A stretch of DNA of 6,837 nucleotides, taken from assembly GCA_021161625.1 (NCBI GenBank), contig JAGHAG010000195.1, forward strand, positions 1 through 6,837, read 5' to 3'. Each line of letters opens with the position of its first letter. Position 1 is the first letter of the stretch. This document shows, piece by piece, positions 5,522-6,837 of this stretch. A program made the position numbers and the translations under genes. Source of the stretch: Elusimicrobiota bacterium (GTDB taxonomy: Bacteria; CG03). Under the pieces are notes generated by a model. The model ran no database searches. It was not told the DNA's origin and saw only the letters and a list, made by a program, of their open reading frames with translations.

Positions 5522-6194
5522 AAAAGTTATTGCAGTTCTTCTTGCGGCAGGTAAAAGCAAAAGATTTAAAAAAGGTTTTAAACAATTTAAGAAGATAGAA
5601 GGAAAGAATCTCTTTGAGTATTCTCTTGAAAAATTTTTGTCAGTAAAAGAGGTAGAAAAAATATTTTTTGTTGTTCCAAAAGATTTTAAAACCATTTCCA
5701 TAAAAAATGCGAGGGTTGAAATTATTTCTGGCGGGAGGAGAAGGCAGGATTCTCTTTTCAATGCCCTTTCTAAAATTAAAGAAAATTGTGATGTGGTTAT
5801 TGTTCACGACTCGGCAAGACCTTTTGTAACAAAAAGAGATATAAAAAATGTAATAAGAGAGACAATAAAAAATGGTGCTTCTATTTGTGGGATGAAGGTT
5901 TATGATACAATAAAATTGACAGAGAGAGATTTTGTAAAAAGGACTCTTCCCCGCGAAAAGTTATTTCGGGCTGCTACCCCGCAGGGTTTTAGAGGGGAAT
6001 TTCTTGAGAAAGTAAAAAAACTTCTTAAAAGCAAATCTAAATTTACTGATGAAGCATCTGTTTTTGAAAAGTTAAAAATTCCTGTGAAAATTGTAGTTTG
6101 TGAGAATGAAAATTTCAAAATAACCACAGAAAAAGAATTTAAAATTGCAGAAGTTTTATTAGGAGGTGCTGGTGAAAAGAAATCCTGTAAATGA
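5508..6194 (+). CDS. ispD: 2-C-methyl-D-erythritol 4-phosphate cytidylyltransferase
   Basis: IspD transfers CMP from CTP to MEP in the third step of the non-mevalonate isoprenoid pathway. From ATG 5508 it has 228 residues, normal for the family. Motifs in order: the nucleotide loop LLAAGKSKRF (11-20; the usual second Gly is Ser17, Arg19 kept), KQF with Lys25, GGRRRQDSL (75-83), VIVHDSARPFV (97-107), Arg149 before TPQGF (157-161), TDEASVFE (180-187), and NFKITT with Lys204 (202-207). The counterparts of E. coli Arg20, Lys27, Arg157 and Lys213 therefore all appear present. A longer reading from TTG 5487 has AGGAAG (5473-5478) 8 bases upstream and adds seven residues; I prefer ATG because family members begin just before the AAG loop. 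The gene overlaps the PIN/TRAM gene by 14 bases, implying coupled translation. No ispF follows. Confidence 0.95.
   Translation: MSIDKKVIAVLLAAGKSKRFKKGFKQFKKIEGKNLFEYSLEKFLSVKEVEKIFFVVPKDFKTISIKNARVEIISGGRRRQDSLFNALSKIKENCDVVIVHDSARPFVTKRDIKNVIRETIKNGASICGMKVYDTIKLTERDFVKRTLPREKLFRAATPQGFRGEFLEKVKKLLKSKSKFTDEASVFEKLKIPVKIVVCENENFKITTEKEFKIAEVLLGGAGEKKSCK
6161..6174 (+). promoter_or_regulatory. Shine-Dalgarno and GTG start of infC inside ispD
   Basis: A perfect AGGAGG (6161-6166) lies 5 bases before GTG 6172-6174. Another in-frame GTG at 6166 overlaps the Shine-Dalgarno itself and so cannot use it. The start is therefore placed at 6172, giving MKRNPVNEQIKAREV, which aligns with the usual IF-3 N-terminus. 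The whole signal is inside the ispD coding sequence. IF-3 proofreads start codons, so a non-AUG start here may matter for autoregulation. Confidence 0.75.
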
Positions 6195-6669
6195 ACAAAT
6201 CAAAGCACGAGAGGTTCTTTTGATTGATGAAAACGGTCAAAAATTAGGCGTTATGTCAAGGGAGAAAGCCCTTGAAATAGCTGCATCCAAAAATCTTGAT
6301 CTTGTTCAGGTTTCTCCTCAAGAGGTTCCTGTTTGTAGAATAATGGATTACGACAAATATCTTTATGCCAAAGAGAAAAAGCAGAGGGCAGGCAAGCACC
6401 ATACATCCACTTTAAAGGAAGTGCGATTTCGTCCTCACACTGATGAGCACGACATAGAGATAAAACTTTCAAAAGTTAAAAAATTTCTGGAAGAAGGGCA
6501 CAAAGTCAGAATAACAATTTTTTTTAAAGGCAGAGAAGCAATTTTTGTTCAGGAAGGATACAAACTTATGGAAAGAATAGAAAAAATTCTGAGTGATGTT
6601 GCAAAATTAGAGAATAAGCCCCAGCTTTTTGGAAGACGACTCATAGCAGTTTTCACAAAGAAAAAATAA
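6172..6669 (+). CDS. infC: Translation initiation factor IF-3
   Basis: This is a complete IF-3 of 165 residues from GTG 6172. It binds the 30S subunit, prevents premature 50S joining and checks the initiator tRNA-start codon pairing. The N domain (about 1-65) has NEQIKAREVLLIDENGQKLG, MSREKALEIA and LDLVQVSP, followed by the linker signature PVCRIMDYDKYLY (53-65). The C domain (about 82-165) has LKEVRFRPHTDEHD (81-94), KVKKFLEEGHKVRITIFFKG (101-120) and a basic C-terminus FTKKK. The gene overlaps the end of ispD by 23 bases. In most bacteria infC is followed closely by rpmI and rplT; here at least 168 bases of non-coding repeat follow, and no L35 start is visible before the window ends. No upstream thrS is present either. 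Confidence 0.96.
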   Translation: MKRNPVNEQIKAREVLLIDENGQKLGVMSREKALEIAASKNLDLVQVSPQEVPVCRIMDYDKYLYAKEKKQRAGKHHTSTLKEVRFRPHTDEHDIEIKLSKVKKFLEEGHKVRITIFFKGREAIFVQEGYKLMERIEKILSDVAKLENKPQLFGRRLIAVFTKKK

Positions 6670-6753
6670 TAAAATAACAAAAAAATAAAGTGACAAGTAG
6701 AAAAGTGATATGGAGATATGGAGACAAGAAAGTAAAGTGACAAGAAAAAAAGT

Positions 6754-6777
6754 GGATAGAGGATAGAGGATAGAGGA
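6754..6777 (+). repeat. GGATAGA heptamer tandem repeat
   Basis: Three exact tandem copies of GGATAGA (6754-6774) plus a partial GGA copy. A related ATAGAGGATAGAG occurs at 151-163 across the alr stop codon, so this is a recurring intergenic motif rather than a single event. Confidence 0.75.
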
Positions 6778-6791
6778 AAGAAAGAAATGTT

Positions 6792-6836
6792 AAATCACAA
6801 ATTCCAAATAAGAATTAAATCCCAAATTTCAAATAA
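6792..6836 (+). repeat. Two CAAATT-type repeat units, 25-base period
   Basis: Units at 6792-6811 and 6817-6836 share 18 of 20 bases, with consensus AAATCmCAAATTyCAAATAA, separated by 5 bases. The array may continue beyond the window. It is too degenerate and too closely spaced to be a CRISPR array. Confidence 0.65.
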
Positions 6837-6837
6837 C

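Larger units (their letters stand above)
6670..6837. repeat. Non-coding, low-complexity repeat region after infC
   Basis: No gene, hairpin terminator or tRNA is seen in these 168 bases. The region is built from short repeats: TAAAGTGACAAG at 6686-6697 and 6733-6744 (also at 1707-1718), ATATGGAG twice in tandem (6708-6723), GGATAGA three times in tandem (6754-6774), and two near-identical AT-rich units with period 25 at 6792-6811 and 6817-6836. The purine bias on the + strand is strong up to about 6788. Confidence 0.75.

Noticed and set aside
5294..5761. 155-codon open frame on the - strand
   Set aside because: It lies antisense to the end of the PIN/TRAM gene and the start of ispD, both of which have full family motifs. 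Its translation resembles no family I know and it has no ribosome-binding site.
6166..6171. GTG 6166 as the infC start
   Set aside because: It overlaps the AGGAGG ribosome-binding site at 6161-6166, while GTG 6172 is correctly spaced from it.
6792..6837. CRISPR array
   Set aside because: The repeats are AT-rich and imperfect with only 5 bases between them, and there are no cas genes.

Overview
The window is AT-rich and almost fully coding. Every supported gene lies on the + strand: the end of alr, then mlaE, mlaF, mlaD, radA, a membrane-anchored PIN/TRAM gene, ispD and infC. Proteins were identified by family motifs read by eye; no database search was run.

The organism is a diderm bacterium, because a retrograde or anterograde phospholipid-transport (Mla/MCE) module is present. 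It uses the non-mevalonate (MEP) isoprenoid pathway (IspD) and makes D-alanine (Alr). The order radA - PIN/TRAM - ispD resembles the Bacillus radA-disA-yacL-ispD-ispF cluster, but disA and ispF are absent here. The intergenic DNA is rich in purine-biased short repeats and CAAATT-type repeats, which I associate loosely with uncultured candidate phyla such as Omnitrophota and relatives. That taxonomic guess is weak.

Layout: 1-161 is the C-terminus of alanine racemase. 197-1674 holds mlaE and mlaF with an ATGA overlap. 1675-1886 is a 212-base gap with two REP-like hairpins, each preceded by GTAG, and a 12-base direct repeat that covers the mlaD start codon. 1887-3203 is mlaD. 3213-6669 is a tight housekeeping run (radA, PIN/TRAM, ispD, infC) with gaps of 2-9 bases or overlaps. 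6670-6837 is non-coding, made of low-complexity repeats.

The most interesting object is the MlaD protein. It is far longer than classical MlaD: an N-terminal membrane anchor and one MCE domain are followed by about 140 mostly helical residues and then about 160 residues with alternating, aromatic-rich beta-strand character that look like an outer-membrane barrel. With MlaE and MlaF this predicts a transenvelope lipid bridge that would not need MlaC or MlaA. A similar architecture is known from the diderm Firmicute Veillonella parvula, so this would be another instance rather than a wholly new idea. The rest of the window is conventional in content. Its points of note are the REP-like pair, the start region of mlaD, the non-AUG infC start nested inside ispD, and infC standing apart from rpmI-rplT.
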